Program-made: the position numbers and the translations under genes
Shown here: piece by piece, positions 7,982-17,657 of the stretch
How positions within the stretch are numbered: the stretch's first letter is position 1
How the letters are laid out: each line of letters begins with the position of its first letter
Notes under the pieces: model-generated
Database searches by the model: none
What the model was told of the DNA's origin: nothing
Seen by the model: only the letters and a program-made list of their open reading frames with translations
Source of the DNA: Sinomonas cellulolyticus
GTDB lineage: Bacteria; Actinomycetota; Actinomycetes; Actinomycetales; Micrococcaceae
Length of the DNA: 64,000 nucleotides
Direction of reading: 5' to 3'
Assembly: GCF_014656475.1 (NCBI RefSeq)
Contig: NZ_BNCM01000007.1
Location: 124,001 to 188,000 of the forward strand

Positions 7982-9865
7982 CTACACGAGCGTGTCCTTC
8001 CACGCCCCGTGCAGGGCGGCGAATCGGCCGCCGCCAGCCAGCAGCTCGGCCGGCGTTCCGTCCTCGACAATCCGGCCGCCGTCCACCACGAGGACCCGAT
8101 CGGCGATCTCCACGGTCGAGAGCCGGTGGGCGATGATGATCGCCGTGCGCGTCCGCGCGCGAGCCTCGTCCGCGCCGTCGTGCGATGCGGCCGCGGCCCC
8201 GGCGGTGCCCACGGTGCCGGGGGCGCCGAGGAGCTTCGCGAGACCGGCCTGCACGAGCCGCTCCGACGGGATGTCCAGCGAACTCGTGGCCTCGTCGAGG
8301 ATGAGCACCGCGGGGCTCGCGAGGACCGCGCGGGCGAAGGAGATGAGCTGCCGCTGGCCCGCGGAGACCCGGCCGCCGCGCTTGGTGACGTCGGTGTCGT
8401 ACCCCTCGGGCAGGGCGGAGATGAACTCATGGGCCCCGACAGCCCGGGCCGCAGCCTCGATCTCCTCCCGGGACGCCGCGGGGCGGCCTAGCGCGATGTT
8501 GTCCGCCACGGAGCCCGAGAACAGGAACGCCTCCTGCGTGACCATGACCACCGCGCGCCGGAGGTCCCGCGTCGAGAGCCTGCGGAGGTCCACGCCGTCG
8601 AGCGTCACCGCTCCGGAGGTGGGGTCATAGAACCGGGCCACGAGCTTGGCGAGCGTCGACTTGCCCGCCCCGGTCGCCCCGACCAGGGCCACAGTCTGGC
8701 CCGCCGGGATCCGTAGCGTGAACTCCGGCAGCACCTCGGGCCCGGACGCGTAGGAGAACGTTACCGATTCGAACGCCACGTCCCCGCGGGCCGCGGGCAG
8801 CGGGGTCGGATTCCGGGGCGGCTGGACCGTGGGGACCTCCTCGAGCAGCCCGGAGACCTTCTCGAGGGCCGCCTGGGCGCTCTGGAACGAGTTGTAGAAC
8901 ATCGCGATGGTCTCGAGCGGGCTGAAGAAGCGCTTCGTGGAGAGCACAACGGCGAGCAGCACGCCGACCGCAAGGCTCCCCTCGAGGACCCTGAACGCCG
9001 CCACGAGGAGGATCGCCGCCACCGTCACGTTCCCCGTGAGCACGAGGCCCGGCTGGAAGATGCCGTTGAGCATCACCGAGCGCTGCGTCGCGGCGGCGTA
9101 GTCGTCCGCGAGGGCGCCGTACTCGGCGCTGTTGGCCCGCTCCTTCCGGAACGCCTTGACCGCGCGGATGCCCGTCATCGTCTCGACGAAGTGCACGATC
9201 AGCCGCGCCGACACCACCCGGGAGGCACGGAACGCACGCTGCGACCTGACCTGGTACCACCGCGCGAGGAGGGTCATCGGCACCGCAGCGGCGAGCATGA
9301 TGAGCCCGGACGGCCAGTCGAGCGCGAACACGGTGATCGCCGTGAAGGCCATGAACAGCAGCCCCGAGGCGAGCGAGCTCACGCCCGAGTCGAGCAGCTC
9401 GCGCAGCGCCTCGAGGTCCGAGGTCTGCCGCGAGATGATCCGCCCCGACGTGTACGTCTCATGGAAGTCCAGGCTCAGCCGCTGGGTGTGCCGGAACACC
9501 CGCACCCGCAGGTCCAGCAGCATGGTCTGGCTCAGCCGGGCGGTCGAGGTCACGTAGGCGGCGGTGAGCAGCGCCGTCGTGAGCGCCGCGGCGAGGTATC
9601 CGGCGCCCACGAGCCACGTGAGCCGCGGATCGCCGGAGGCGAGCGCGGGCAGCGCGCGGTCGATCCCGAACGCGATGATCGCCGGCCCGGCAGCGCGGGT
9701 CGCCTGCGAGACGACCACCATCGCGAGCGTGGCCCAGAGGCGTCCGCGCACCGGCCGGAGGAGGTCGCCCAGCAGCCAGAGCGAGCGACGCCGGACGGCG
9801 CGGCTCGCCTCGCGCGTGAGGTCGACCGCGTCCTCGCCGCGGGTTCCGAGCGCAGGCTGGCTCAT
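7982..9865 (-). CDS. ABC exporter half-transporter (permease-ATPase), catalytically canonical Walker B subunit
   Basis: A 627-residue exporter subunit with six TM helices (about 35-330) and a C-terminal nucleotide-binding domain. It has Walker [10 protein letters not shown], a signature loop altered to VSAGQ, and Walker [12 protein letters not shown] with the catalytic Glu. Between the D-loop and the switch histidine lies a low-complexity insert of about 30 residues (Ala/Gly/Asp-rich) that most relatives lack. Its ATG overlaps the stop of the upstream ABC gene by 4 bp. The partner has a degenerate Walker B, so together they look like a heterodimeric multidrug or lipid exporter of the BmrCD/TM287-288 kind. 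Substrate unknown. Confidence 0.92.
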   Translation of the reverse strand: MSQPALGTRGEDAVDLTREASRAVRRRSLWLLGDLLRPVRGRLWATLAMVVVSQATRAAGPAIIAFGIDRALPALASGDPRLTWLVGAGYLAAALTTALLTAAYVTSTARLSQTMLLDLRVRVFRHTQRLSLDFHETYTSGRIISRQTSDLEALRELLDSGVSSLASGLLFMAFTAITVFALDWPSGLIMLAAAVPMTLLARWYQVRSQRAFRASRVVSARLIVHFVETMTGIRAVKAFRKERANSAEYGALADDYAAATQRSVMLNGIFQPGLVLTGNVTVAAILLVAAFRVLEGSLAVGVLLAVVLSTKRFFSPLETIAMFYNSFQSAQAALEKVSGLLEEVPTVQPPRNPTPLPAARGDVAFESVTFSYASGPEVLPEFTLRIPAGQTVALVGATGAGKSTLAKLVARFYDPTSGAVTLDGVDLRRLSTRDLRRAVVMVTQEAFLFSGSVADNIALGRPAASREEIEAAARAVGAHEFISALPEGYDTDVTKRGGRVSAGQRQLISFARAVLASPAVLILDEATSSLDIPSERLVQAGLAKLLGAPGTVGTAGAAAASHDGADEARARTRTAIIIAHRLSTVEIADRVLVVDGGRIVEDGTPAELLAGGGRFAALHGAWKDTLV

Positions 9866-11790
9866 CCGGCCTCCTCCGAGAGCACGTCGTCCAGATCGGG
9901 TTCATGGTCCCTGTCGAGGTCCCGTGGCTCCTCGGGCAGGCTCGCGATGATCCAGCGGTAGTGCTCGCTTCGTTCGAGCAGCTCAGCGTGGGTGCCGACG
10001 TCCTCGACCACTCCGTGGCGCAGCAGCGCGACCCGGTCCGCGAGGGCCACGGTCGAGGGGCGGTGGGCCACGATGAGCGTCGTCGTGCGCGCGAGGGCCT
10101 CTCCGAGGCGAGCCGAGACGCGTTCCTCGGTGGCGACGTCGAGGGCGGAAAGCGGGTCGTCGAGGACGAGCACCGCCGGGCGCGCGGCGATGGCGCGGGC
10201 GAGGGCGATGCGCTGCCGCTGGCCGCCGGACAGGCTCAGCCCCTCTTCGCCGATCCTGGTGCCCAGGCCGTCGGGGAGGGAGTGCGCGAACTGTGCCTGC
10301 GCGACGTCGAGGGCCTCCTCCAGCAGCGACTGCGCCTCGGGGCCGTCCTCCACGGGGGCGCCGAGCAGGACGTTCTCCCGCACGGAGGAGGAGAAGAGGG
10401 TCGTGTCCTCGAACGCGACCGCGACGAGCCGCCGCAGTTCGGCGAGGGGCAGCTGCCGGATGTCCACTCCGTCGATCTCCACGGCTCCGCCCGTGACGTC
10501 GTACAGGCGCGGGACAAGCTGCAGGAGGGTGCTCTTGCCCGAGCCGGTCGCGCCGACGAGGGCCATCGTCTCGCCGGGGCGGATGGCCAGGGTGACGCCG
10601 CGGAGCACCTCCCGCGGGACCGGCTCCGGTGCGCTGCCTGTGCGAGGCGGCCTGGCGCCGTCGTGCGCGGCTCTGCCCGGGCCGGGCGCGGCTGCGGCCT
10701 CCGGGGCGTTGAAGGCGAACCGCACGTCCCGGAAGGCGAGGGCGCCGCGCGGCTGTGCCAGATGGCGCGGAGCCGCCGGGTCGGTGATGGCGCTGCGGGC
10801 GTCCATGACCTCGAAGTGCCGGTCCACGGCGGTCTTGGCCGTCAGCGCCATGCCCACGAGCATGCCGCTCGCCTCGACGGGCTGGGCAACCGCGGCGGCT
10901 GTGGCGAAGAACGCCGCGAGGGAGCCGATGCTCAGCTGGCCCGTCGCCGCGAGCCAGAGGCCGACCATGAGCCCGACGCCGAGCGCGAGCTCGGGCAGGA
11001 GCGTCACCACGAGGCTGAAGATGGCCTGGTGGCGCGACTTGGCCACCTCGGTCTCGCGCAGCTGCTGCGCCTGCTCCGTGAAGCCCTCGAGAGCCTCGCG
11101 GGAGCGGCCGAACGCCTTGAGAACGCGGATTCCGTGGACGGACTCCTCGACGGTGGTGGCGAGGTCGCCGGCCTGGTCCTGGCTCCTGCGGGTGGCCCGG
11201 GAGAACCGCCGCCGGAAGATCGCCCCGTAGACCATGATCGGCAGCGCCGCGGCCAGGAAGATGAGCGCGAGCTGCCATGCGAGCGTGAACAGCAGCACCA
11301 CGCCGAGCGCCACGGTGCTGACGGAGACGACGAGGAAGATCGCCCCGAACGCGAGCCAGCGCCGCAGGAAGCTGAGGTCCGCGATGGAGCGCGAGAGGAG
11401 CTGCCCCGAGCCCCAGCGGTCGTGGAACGCCACGGGCAGGTCCTGGAGGTGGTCGTAGAGGGCCACGCGCATCTGCCGCTCGAGCGTGATGCTCGGCTCG
11501 ATGACGAGGACGCGGCGCAGGTAGATCATGCTCGCCTCGAGCACGCCGAGGAGGAGCACGACGCCGGCTGCTCCCCACACGGCCGAGGGCTGGGTTCCGC
11601 TTCCGGCGAGGTCATCGATGACGAGGCGCAGGACCTGCGGGACGGCGAGTGCGAGGGCCGAGGCCGCGAGAGCCACGACGAGGCCCATGAGCAGGCGCGG
11701 CACGATGGGCCGCACGAGCGGGCCCAGCCGGGCGATCGATGCCCAGTAGGGGGTCGAGCCGGGCTGGGTCTGCGGCATGCCGATGGTCAC
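9862..11790 (-). CDS. ABC exporter half-transporter with degenerate catalytic site
   Basis: A 642-residue TM-ATPase half-transporter. It has six TM helices in the first 330 residues, Walker [10 protein letters not shown], a canonical LSGGQ signature and Walker [13 protein letters not shown]. Here Asp replaces the catalytic Glu, the hallmark of the non-hydrolysing site in heterodimeric exporters. A Pro/Ala/Arg-rich insert sits just before the nucleotide-binding domain. The start is GTG 11790 or ATG 11778; GAGG at about 11 nt favours the ATG slightly. It is first in a two-gene operon with the next ABC subunit. A MarR-like palindrome lies just upstream. Confidence 0.92.
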   Translation of the reverse strand: MTIGMPQTQPGSTPYWASIARLGPLVRPIVPRLLMGLVVALAASALALAVPQVLRLVIDDLAGSGTQPSAVWGAAGVVLLLGVLEASMIYLRRVLVIEPSITLERQMRVALYDHLQDLPVAFHDRWGSGQLLSRSIADLSFLRRWLAFGAIFLVVSVSTVALGVVLLFTLAWQLALIFLAAALPIMVYGAIFRRRFSRATRRSQDQAGDLATTVEESVHGIRVLKAFGRSREALEGFTEQAQQLRETEVAKSRHQAIFSLVVTLLPELALGVGLMVGLWLAATGQLSIGSLAAFFATAAAVAQPVEASGMLVGMALTAKTAVDRHFEVMDARSAITDPAAPRHLAQPRGALAFRDVRFAFNAPEAAAAPGPGRAAHDGARPPRTGSAPEPVPREVLRGVTLAIRPGETMALVGATGSGKSTLLQLVPRLYDVTGGAVEIDGVDIRQLPLAELRRLVAVAFEDTTLFSSSVRENVLLGAPVEDGPEAQSLLEEALDVAQAQFAHSLPDGLGTRIGEEGLSLSGGQRQRIALARAIAARPAVLVLDDPLSALDVATEERVSARLGEALARTTTLIVAHRPSTVALADRVALLRHGVVEDVGTHAELLERSEHYRWIIASLPEEPRDLDRDHEPDLDDVLSEEAG

Positions 11791-11800
11791 ACCTCACAGG

Positions 11801-11825
11801 GGGTAGTTAGCTGTGGCAACTACCC
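11801..11825 (-). promoter_or_regulatory. Palindrome upstream of the ABC exporter operon, possible repressor operator
   Basis: GGGTAGTT (11801-11808) and AACTACCC (11818-11825) form an 8-bp inverted repeat with a 9-bp centre, 11 bp upstream of GTG 11790. TAGTT...AACTA sites are typical of MarR-family repressors that control drug exporters. No MarR gene is in the window. It touches the stop codon of the phosphoesterase gene. Confidence 0.45.
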
Positions 11826-12757
11826 TACGCCGGGCGGGGCGTGAGCGTCAGGAGGACAGCCTCCGGCCGGCACGCGATGCGGATCGGGGCGTAGCGGGAC
11901 GTTCCGATGCCCCCCGAGACGTTGAGCGGGACCGTCCGCCCCCCGTGCTCCCACTCGGTGAGGCCCTTGGCCCGCCATGTGGGCAGGTCGCAGTTGGAGA
12001 CGAGCGCTCCATAGAACGGCAGGCAGACCTGCCCGCCGTGGGTATGGCCGGCGAGCATGAGCTCGGCGCCCGCGTCCGTGAAGTGGTCCAGGACGCGCTG
12101 GTAGGGCGCGTGGATGACGGCGACTTTGAGGTTGGGCTTGCCCGCATCGGCTGCTTCCGCGGGCCAATCTGCATAGCGCTCCCGCTTCAGGTGCGGATCA
12201 TCTACGCCTGAGAAGTCGAGGCGCACTCCATTGAGCTCCAGAGGTTGGGAGCGGTTGGTCAGATTGATCCAGCCCGCCGTGCCGAAGCCCGTGAAGAGCC
12301 TGCGCCAGTCGAGCTCCACCCGACGTGGGACAGACTTCCGGTTGGATGGACCGAGGAGATAGCCCGCGGGGTTGCTCCGCACGGGCGCGTAGTAGTCGTT
12401 GGAGCCGGGCACGAAGACCCCCGGGAACCGCAGGAGTGGCGCGAGTGCGTCAAGGAGCGGCAGGACGGCCCCGGGGTGGCTGAGGTTGTCGCCGGTGTTG
12501 ACCACGAGGTCCGGCTCGAGGCTGGCCAGTCCTGCGAGCCAGCGGACCTTGGCCGTCTGGCCGGGCACGAAGTGGATGTCGCTCAGGTGCAGGACACGCA
12601 GCGGCCGCGAACCCGCGGGCAGGATCGGGAGGCTCTCCTCGCGCAGGGTGAACTGGTCCTTCTCCCACCATCCGTACGCGGCCGCCGCGATGCCGGCACT
12701 CGCGCCGAGCCCAGCGATCAGGGCGGCCCGCCGGGCCGCCGTTCCCAGAGCAGTCAC
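11825..12757 (-). CDS. Membrane-anchored metallophosphoesterase
   Basis: A calcineurin-like phosphoesterase of 310 residues. An N-terminal hydrophobic stretch (about 10-28) anchors or exports it. The metal-binding blocks are HLSDIHF (D-x-H), NTGDNL, GSND (in place of GNHD) and AGHTHGGQ. It lies just downstream of the penicillin-binding protein gene with a 4-bp gap. The same pairing occurs in Mycobacterium tuberculosis (ponA2 Rv3682 with Rv3683), which suggests a cell-envelope role, but the substrate is unknown. Confidence 0.9.
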   Translation of the reverse strand: MTALGTAARRAALIAGLGASAGIAAAAYGWWEKDQFTLREESLPILPAGSRPLRVLHLSDIHFVPGQTAKVRWLAGLASLEPDLVVNTGDNLSHPGAVLPLLDALAPLLRFPGVFVPGSNDYYAPVRSNPAGYLLGPSNRKSVPRRVELDWRRLFTGFGTAGWINLTNRSQPLELNGVRLDFSGVDDPHLKRERYADWPAEAADAGKPNLKVAVIHAPYQRVLDHFTDAGAELMLAGHTHGGQVCLPFYGALVSNCDLPTWRAKGLTEWEHGGRTVPLNVSGGIGTSRYAPIRIACRPEAVLLTLTPRPA

Positions 12758-12761
12758 CGGG

Positions 12762-15101
12762 TCAGCCGTTGCCCTTCCCCTTGCCGTTCCCGCTCGGAGC
12801 GACGGGCTGGGGCGCGGGGGCTACCGGGGGCGCCGGCTGAGGCTGCTGTTGCTGCTGGCTCTGGTTCTGCTGTTGCTGCTGGCTCTGCTGCTGGTTCTGC
12901 TGCGGCGGGACAGAGGCCGACGGCGTCGAGGAGCCGCCCGTGATGAGGTTCTGCGGCGGAGCGTCGAAGTCCCCGTGCTCGTACAGCGGAGCAGCCTTCT
13001 GCATGTAGTAGGCCCACTGTGGACCGGCAATGAACGCGCCGTCTACCGACTTGTAGAACCTGCCGTTGATCTTGATGTCGCGGCCATAGGCGGCCGAGTA
13101 CGGATCCTTGAGGGCTTCCCCGAAGAACGACGCCGTGGCGAGACCCTTCGTGTAGCCGACGACCCAGGTCTGGTTGTTGAAGTTGTTCGTACCGGTCTTC
13201 GCGGCGTCGGGGTAGGGGAGCTTGATCGTGTTGCCGGCGGCGTCCTTGATGTTGTACCCCGAACCCTTGGTGAGGACGTCCTGGAGCACGTTCGTGGCCG
13301 CCTTGGCGACGTCGGGCTTGATGGCATTCTGCTGGCAGGTGGGGGCCTGGCCGCCGATCTTCTTGCCCTGCACATCCGTGACCTCCGTGATGGAGATGGG
13401 GGTGCAGTAGGTGCCGTTCGCGGCGAAGGTGGCGAACGCATTCGCCATCGTCAGAGGCGCTACGTTCATGCCGCCGAGCAGGTTGCCGAGGATGTGGAGG
13501 TCGAGCTTCTTTCCGCCGCCCTCGCCGTCGTGCATTCCCAGGGCGTCCGCTGCGCGCTGGATGTCGCAGAAGTCGTTCAGCGCGGCCGCCGATGCGAACG
13601 TGGCCGTGTTGATCGACTGGTAGATGCCCTCGCGCACGCTCATGGGGCGGTACCAGTTGGGCTCGTCATTCTGGAGATCGGTGGAGCCCTGCACGGTGTC
13701 GTCGTACCAGCCCACCACGGGTTCGCATGTCGTCTTCCACGGGAAGCTCTTCGGGTAGCGGCGCTGGGCGGCGTTGACGATGGCGTTGGTCGACTTGCCC
13801 TCGTTCAGCCATGCGGTCAGCGTCACGGGCTTCATGGTCGAACCGGGCTGCATGCCGCCGGCGCCGCCGAGCGGATTGCCGGACGGGTCGTTACGGTCCA
13901 CGTTCACGTTGTAGGACGTGACGAATCCTGAGCCCTGCCCCTCGAGCATCCTCGAGTTCTGGGCCATCGCCACAATCTTGCCGGTGCCCGGCTGGACCGT
14001 CACGAGGGACGCAGCCCATTTGAGCTGATTGTCTCCGGCGGTCGCATCGACCTGCTCCTGCGCAGGGGCCTGGAGGCGCGGGTCCAGCGTCGTCTTGATC
14101 GTCAGGCCGCCGCGGACCACCTTGGCGAGGCGCTCCTTCTCGTCGGCGCCGAAGGCCGGGTCGTTGAGCACCTGGTGGATCACGTAGTCGCAGAAGTACT
14201 GGGCCGTCGGGGCGTACTGGCAGCCCTGCTTCGGCGGGTTCACCTTCGTCTGCACGGGTGTCGCGACGGCGTCATCGTGCTGCTTCTGGTTGATCTTGCC
14301 GTGCTCGAGCATGGCGTCGAGCACGAGGTCCCGGCGCTTCTTCGCGTTGTCCGGGTGGGCGATCGGATCGTAGACCGACGGGCTGTTCACGAGGCCGGCG
14401 AGGAGCGCGGCCTGCGGGAGGGTGAGGTCCTTCGCATTCACCGAGAAGAAGTACTGGCTCGCGGCCTGAATGCCATAGGCGTTGGCGTTGAAGAACACGA
14501 TGTTGAGGTAGCCCTCGAGGATCTGGTCCTTGCTGTACTTCTTCTCGAGCGCGATCGCGAGCTTCATCTCGCGCAGCTTGTCTCCCACGCCCTTGTTCAG
14601 GCCGTTGAGCAGCACCTCGTCGTCCTTGCCCTCGGCGACGAGGTTCTCGTTGATGACGTTGTTCACGTACTGCTGCGTGAGCGTCGAGGCACCCTGCTTG
14701 CTGCCCCGGAGGTTCGCCGCGAGTGCGCGCAGGATGCCGGTCGTGTCGACGCCGCCGTGGTCGTAGAAGCGGTAGTCCTCGATAGCGACGATGCCGTCCT
14801 TGATGTACGGGGACATCTGGTCCAGCGGGACCTTCGTGCGGTTCTCGGCGAACAGCGTGGCGATCTGCGACCCGTCCGCCGCAAGGACCTTCGTGACCTG
14901 CCCCGGGGGCTCCACCGTGAGCTCGCTCGGCAGGCTGTCGAAGAACTGCACTGAGCCGTTTGCCGCGCTGCCCGTGACCGCCGCCGCGGGCACCATGAGC
15001 CCGGCGACGAGCACGCCGCAGATCGCACTCACTCCAAGGAATGCGAGGATTTTGCCCAAGGTGGTGGCCGTGTCAAAGACAGGGTTGTTGCCAGACGCCA
15101 T
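12762..15101 (-). CDS. Class A penicillin-binding protein (transglycosylase/transpeptidase), PonA2-like
   Basis: A bifunctional peptidoglycan synthase of 779 residues. It has an N-terminal TM (about 15-40), glycosyltransferase motifs EDYRFYDHGGVD and GASTLTQQYVNN, and transpeptidase motifs GSTMKP (SxxK), SIN (SxN) and KTGTNN. No PASTA repeat is visible; instead the C-terminus ends in a Gln/Pro/Ala-rich tail of about 60 residues. ATG 15101 is chosen because TAGACT lies 7 nt upstream (leaderless) and the conserved protein starts there; the frame continues upstream without similarity. Neighbours match the M. tuberculosis ponA2 region. Confidence 0.93.
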   Translation of the reverse strand: MASGNNPVFDTATTLGKILAFLGVSAICGVLVAGLMVPAAAVTGSAANGSVQFFDSLPSELTVEPPGQVTKVLAADGSQIATLFAENRTKVPLDQMSPYIKDGIVAIEDYRFYDHGGVDTTGILRALAANLRGSKQGASTLTQQYVNNVINENLVAEGKDDEVLLNGLNKGVGDKLREMKLAIALEKKYSKDQILEGYLNIVFFNANAYGIQAASQYFFSVNAKDLTLPQAALLAGLVNSPSVYDPIAHPDNAKKRRDLVLDAMLEHGKINQKQHDDAVATPVQTKVNPPKQGCQYAPTAQYFCDYVIHQVLNDPAFGADEKERLAKVVRGGLTIKTTLDPRLQAPAQEQVDATAGDNQLKWAASLVTVQPGTGKIVAMAQNSRMLEGQGSGFVTSYNVNVDRNDPSGNPLGGAGGMQPGSTMKPVTLTAWLNEGKSTNAIVNAAQRRYPKSFPWKTTCEPVVGWYDDTVQGSTDLQNDEPNWYRPMSVREGIYQSINTATFASAAALNDFCDIQRAADALGMHDGEGGGKKLDLHILGNLLGGMNVAPLTMANAFATFAANGTYCTPISITEVTDVQGKKIGGQAPTCQQNAIKPDVAKAATNVLQDVLTKGSGYNIKDAAGNTIKLPYPDAAKTGTNNFNNQTWVVGYTKGLATASFFGEALKDPYSAAYGRDIKINGRFYKSVDGAFIAGPQWAYYMQKAAPLYEHGDFDAPPQNLITGGSSTPSASVPPQQNQQQSQQQQQNQSQQQQQPQPAPPVAPAPQPVAPSGNGKGKGNG

Positions 15102-15108
15102 GTGGGCC

Positions 15109-15114
15109 AGTCTA
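15109..15114 (-). promoter_or_regulatory. -10 box of the penicillin-binding protein gene (leaderless type)
   Basis: TAGACT on the minus strand, 7 nt from ATG 15101. Confidence 0.5.
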
Positions 15115-15125
15115 CCGGGAGGGAC

Positions 15126-15131
15126 TAATCT
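15126..15131 (+). promoter_or_regulatory. -10 box of the DUF4177-ridA-NUDIX operon (leaderless type)
   Basis: TAATCT followed by 6 nt and ATG 15138, with no Shine-Dalgarno. Confidence 0.5.
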
Positions 15132-15137
15132 GGCCTC

Positions 15138-15296
15138 ATGACCGCTTGGGAATACGCCACCGTGCCCCTCATCGTGCACGCCACCAAACAGATCCTCGAC
15201 CAGTGGGGAGAGGACGGCTGGGAGCTCGTCCAGGTGGTGCCCGGCCCGGGCGGAAACGGACTCGTCGCGTACATGAAGAGGGAGAAGCAGGCATGA
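15138..15296 (+). CDS. Small DUF4177-type protein
   Basis: A 52-residue protein beginning MTAWEYATVPL and containing the WGEDGWELVQV motif typical of DUF4177 proteins. A small beta-sheet fold is expected; the biochemical role is not known. It is the first gene of an operon and its stop overlaps the ridA start (ATGA). Small size would hide it from length-limited gene callers, but synteny (the Rv3678A position in M. tuberculosis) supports it. Confidence 0.85.
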   Translation: MTAWEYATVPLIVHATKQILDQWGEDGWELVQVVPGPGGNGLVAYMKREKQA

Positions 15297-15799
15297 GCCA
15301 GGACCACGCAGGGCAGGGGACGTCCCGGACCGAGGTGGGGGGCGCCGTCGAGCGCCGCCTCGCCGAGCTGGGCCTGAGCCTGCCCGAGGTCGCCGCGCCC
15401 GTCGCCGCGTACGTGCCCGCCGTCGTCACCGGCACCACCGTCTACACCTCCGGCCAGCTGCCGTTCGTCTCCGGCCAGCTGCCGGCGACCGGCAAGGTGG
15501 GGGCCGAGGTCAGCGCCGAGGACGCCAAGAAGTACGCGCAGGTGTGCATCATCAACGCGCTCGCCGCGGTCAAGGCCCAGATCGGAGATCTTGACCGCAT
15601 CACGCGGATCGTCAAGGTCGTGGGCTTCGTGGCCTCCGACCCGCAGTTCACGGGCCAGCCCGGGGTCGTCAACGGCGCCTCCGAGCTGCTCGGCACCATC
15701 TTCGGCGAGGCGGGGACCCACGCCCGCTCGGCCGTCGGCGTCGCGGTCCTGCCGCTTGACGCGCCAGTGGAGGTTGAGTTGATTGCCGACTTCGTATAA
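15293..15799 (+). CDS. RidA/YjgF-family enamine/imine deaminase
   Basis: A 168-residue member of the RidA superfamily. Core motifs are VYTSGQLPFV and the assembly of VKVVGFVASDPQFTGQP with a VVNGAS segment, in the order seen in the RidA-like group conserved in Actinobacteria. The C-terminal pattern is ARSAVGVAVLPLDAPVEVEL, where canonical RidA has the substrate Arg followed by residues near VE. Such proteins hydrolyse reactive enamines released by PLP enzymes; this one may differ in substrate. The ATGA overlap with the upstream gene and a 17-bp overlap with the downstream NUDIX gene show tight coupling. Confidence 0.88.
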   Translation: MSQDHAGQGTSRTEVGGAVERRLAELGLSLPEVAAPVAAYVPAVVTGTTVYTSGQLPFVSGQLPATGKVGAEVSAEDAKKYAQVCIINALAAVKAQIGDLDRITRIVKVVGFVASDPQFTGQPGVVNGASELLGTIFGEAGTHARSAVGVAVLPLDAPVEVELIADFV

Positions 15800-16706
15800 G
15801 CGCCGCTTCACCCTTCCCCGGCACCTCCAGGGTGCCGCCCGCAGTTGGCTCGAGGAGGCGGACCACGCGCCCCGCAAGCCGCGTCTGGCCTCGACAGTCG
15901 CCCTCGTGCGCGACGCGCCCGACGGCACTGAGACCTGGCTGACCTACCGCACCGGCGACTCCCCGCTCGGTGTCGTCGCCTTCCCGGGCGGCTCGGTCGA
16001 GAACACCGACCAGGACTCGTTCGACTGGTTCGGCCCCTCAGTGGGGCAGTGGGCCGAGCTCCTCGGAACCGATGACTACGCGCTCGCGCGCGTGCACGTC
16101 GTCGCCGCCATCCGGGAGCTCTTCGAGGAGACCGGAGTGCTGCTCGCGGGCTCTGACGAGTCGGTGGTGGTCGAGGGGACCAGCACCGCGGACTGGACCC
16201 GCGCCCGCGAGGCGCTCGCAAACCAGGAGATCGGCTTCGCGGACCTCCTGTCCAAGCGGGGCCTCGGACTCCGGACCGACCTCCTCCGCTCGCTCGTGCA
16301 CTGGGTGACCCCCGAGTTCGCGCACCGGCGCTTCGACACCCGCTACTTCGCCGCGACGCTCCCGGTGGGCCAAGCGCCCACCCTCCTGCCCAGCAAGGGC
16401 GTGTGGGGCCAGTGGGTCAGTGCGGCCAAGGTGGTCGCAGGCCGCGAGACCAGCGCGCTCGGCGACGAGGTGGGCCAGCCCGACACGCGCGGCCTCGCGC
16501 TCCCCGAGCTCCTCGTGCCCGCCACCGAGATCATCCTCGCCAAGATGGCCAAGGCCAAGGGCTGCATCGCCTACCTGAGCATCAAGCGGAGCAACCACCT
16601 GTACCGGGCCGAGCTGGTCGAGGAGAAGGGCCAGCTCTTCCTCGAGGTGGAGGCGCCCGGCGCCGTCGCGCCGCCCACCGAGGCGCTGCGCGTCGTCGAG
16701 CCCTGA
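15783..16706 (+). CDS. NUDIX hydrolase
   Basis: A 307-residue protein. The Nudix-like core runs through VVAFPGGSVENTD (about 60-72) and AIRELFEETGVLL (about 111-123). Between them lies an insertion of about 40 residues, so the Nudix box is stretched. This long form (RT4243/Nudt19-like) is associated with CoA or nucleotide-diphosphate substrates. The start is TTG 15783 inside the end of ridA, chosen for continuity of the conserved N-terminal YKRRFTLPRHLQG; a start further in is possible. It ends before a strong bidirectional hairpin. Confidence 0.85.
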   Translation: MPTSYKRRFTLPRHLQGAARSWLEEADHAPRKPRLASTVALVRDAPDGTETWLTYRTGDSPLGVVAFPGGSVENTDQDSFDWFGPSVGQWAELLGTDDYALARVHVVAAIRELFEETGVLLAGSDESVVVEGTSTADWTRAREALANQEIGFADLLSKRGLGLRTDLLRSLVHWVTPEFAHRRFDTRYFAATLPVGQAPTLLPSKGVWGQWVSAAKVVAGRETSALGDEVGQPDTRGLALPELLVPATEIILAKMAKAKGCIAYLSIKRSNHLYRAELVEEKGQLFLEVEAPGAVAPPTEALRVVEP

Positions 16707-16735
16707 CCGACCGCCAGACCCACTGGACACAGCAC

Positions 16736-16766
16736 AAGAGCCGGGCCCCGCGGGGGCCCGGCTCTT
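16736..16766. terminator. Bidirectional hairpin between NUDIX and crp genes
   Basis: A perfect 14-bp stem AAGAGCCGGGCCCC/GGGGCCCGGCTCTT with a 3-nt loop lies between convergent genes. A-rich and T-containing ends suit termination on both strands. Confidence 0.85.
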
Positions 16767-16812
16767 CGTGGTTCCGACGGCGCTCAGCTCCATGAGTGAG
16801 CGCCGGGCGGCG

Positions 16813-17490
16813 TCAGCGCGAGCGCTGGCGCAGGCGCTGCATGTCGAGGATGACGACGGCGCGCGCCTCCAGACGGATCCAGCCGCGCTGGACGAACTCG
16901 GCGAGTGCCTTGTTCACCGTCTCTCGGGAAGCGCCCACGAGCTGCGCCAGCTCCTCCTGCGTGAGCTCGTGGGCCACGAGCACGCCGTCCGTCGCGGGGC
17001 GGCCGAACCGGTCGGCGAGGTCCAGGAGCGCCTTCGCGACGCGCCCCGGCACGTCCGAGAAGACGAGGTCCGAGAGGGAGTCGTTCGTGCGGCGCAGGCG
17101 GCGGGCGAGGGCCTGCAGCAGCTGGGCCGAGACCTCCGGACGCGAGCGGAGCAGCGCGACGAGGGCCTCGTTCTTCAGCCCGGCGAGGCGGGTCTCCGAG
17201 ACCGCGGTTGCCGTCGCGTTGCGCGGGGCCGGGTCGAAGAGGGCCATCTCGCCGAACAGCTCGCCCGGACCGAGGATCGCCACGAGGGACTCCCGCCCGT
17301 CCGGCGACGTGCGGCCCAGCTTGACCTTCCCGGAGACGATGAAGTAGAGCTGGTCGCCCTGATCGCCTTCCCGGAAGACCGACGCCCCACGCGAGAGGTC
17401 GACTTCCGTCAGCTCGTCGGTGAGCAGGCGGAAGCCTTCGTCATCCAGTGTGGCGAAAAGGGGCGCGCGGCGCAGTACCTCGAGGTCCAA
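16813..17490 (-). CDS. Crp/Fnr-family regulator (Crp/GlxR-like)
   Basis: A 225-residue cyclic-nucleotide-type activator. The N-terminal cNMP-binding barrel carries the GELFGEMALFD motif and the phosphate-binding segment APRNATATA. A long dimer helix precedes a C-terminal winged HTH with TQEELAQLVGASRETVNKAL. The length and position match Rv3676 of M. tuberculosis and GlxR of corynebacteria, a global cAMP-dependent regulator. The start is TTG 17490 with AGGAGA 5 nt upstream; no better ATG exists. No Cys cluster for an Fnr-type FeS centre is present, which argues against oxygen sensing. Confidence 0.94.
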   Translation of the reverse strand: MDLEVLRRAPLFATLDDEGFRLLTDELTEVDLSRGASVFREGDQGDQLYFIVSGKVKLGRTSPDGRESLVAILGPGELFGEMALFDPAPRNATATAVSETRLAGLKNEALVALLRSRPEVSAQLLQALARRLRRTNDSLSDLVFSDVPGRVAKALLDLADRFGRPATDGVLVAHELTQEELAQLVGASRETVNKALAEFVQRGWIRLEARAVVILDMQRLRQRSR

Positions 17491-17645
17491 TTCATTCTCC
17501 TAGTGTCAGTGGCGTTCACATGCTTGCGCTTGGGCCATTGTTTCAGATGCTGGGACGGTTTTGTGACGAACTTGGCATGCGACACATTCGCGATCCCCGA
17601 ATTCCCGCCCGAGCTGGCTCCCAGTCGGGGACCAGCGGGCGCCGA

Positions 17646-17651
17646 TAGACT
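17646..17651 (+). promoter_or_regulatory. -10 box of the marP-like gene (leaderless type)
   Basis: TAGACT, 6 nt before GTG 17658. Confidence 0.5.
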
Positions 17652-17657
17652 CCTCGG

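Noticed and set aside
17491..17657. A Crp-type palindrome (TGTCA...TCACA) upstream of the crp gene
   Set aside because: The half-sites are 7 bp apart instead of 6 and one base is off; too weak to list as an operator.
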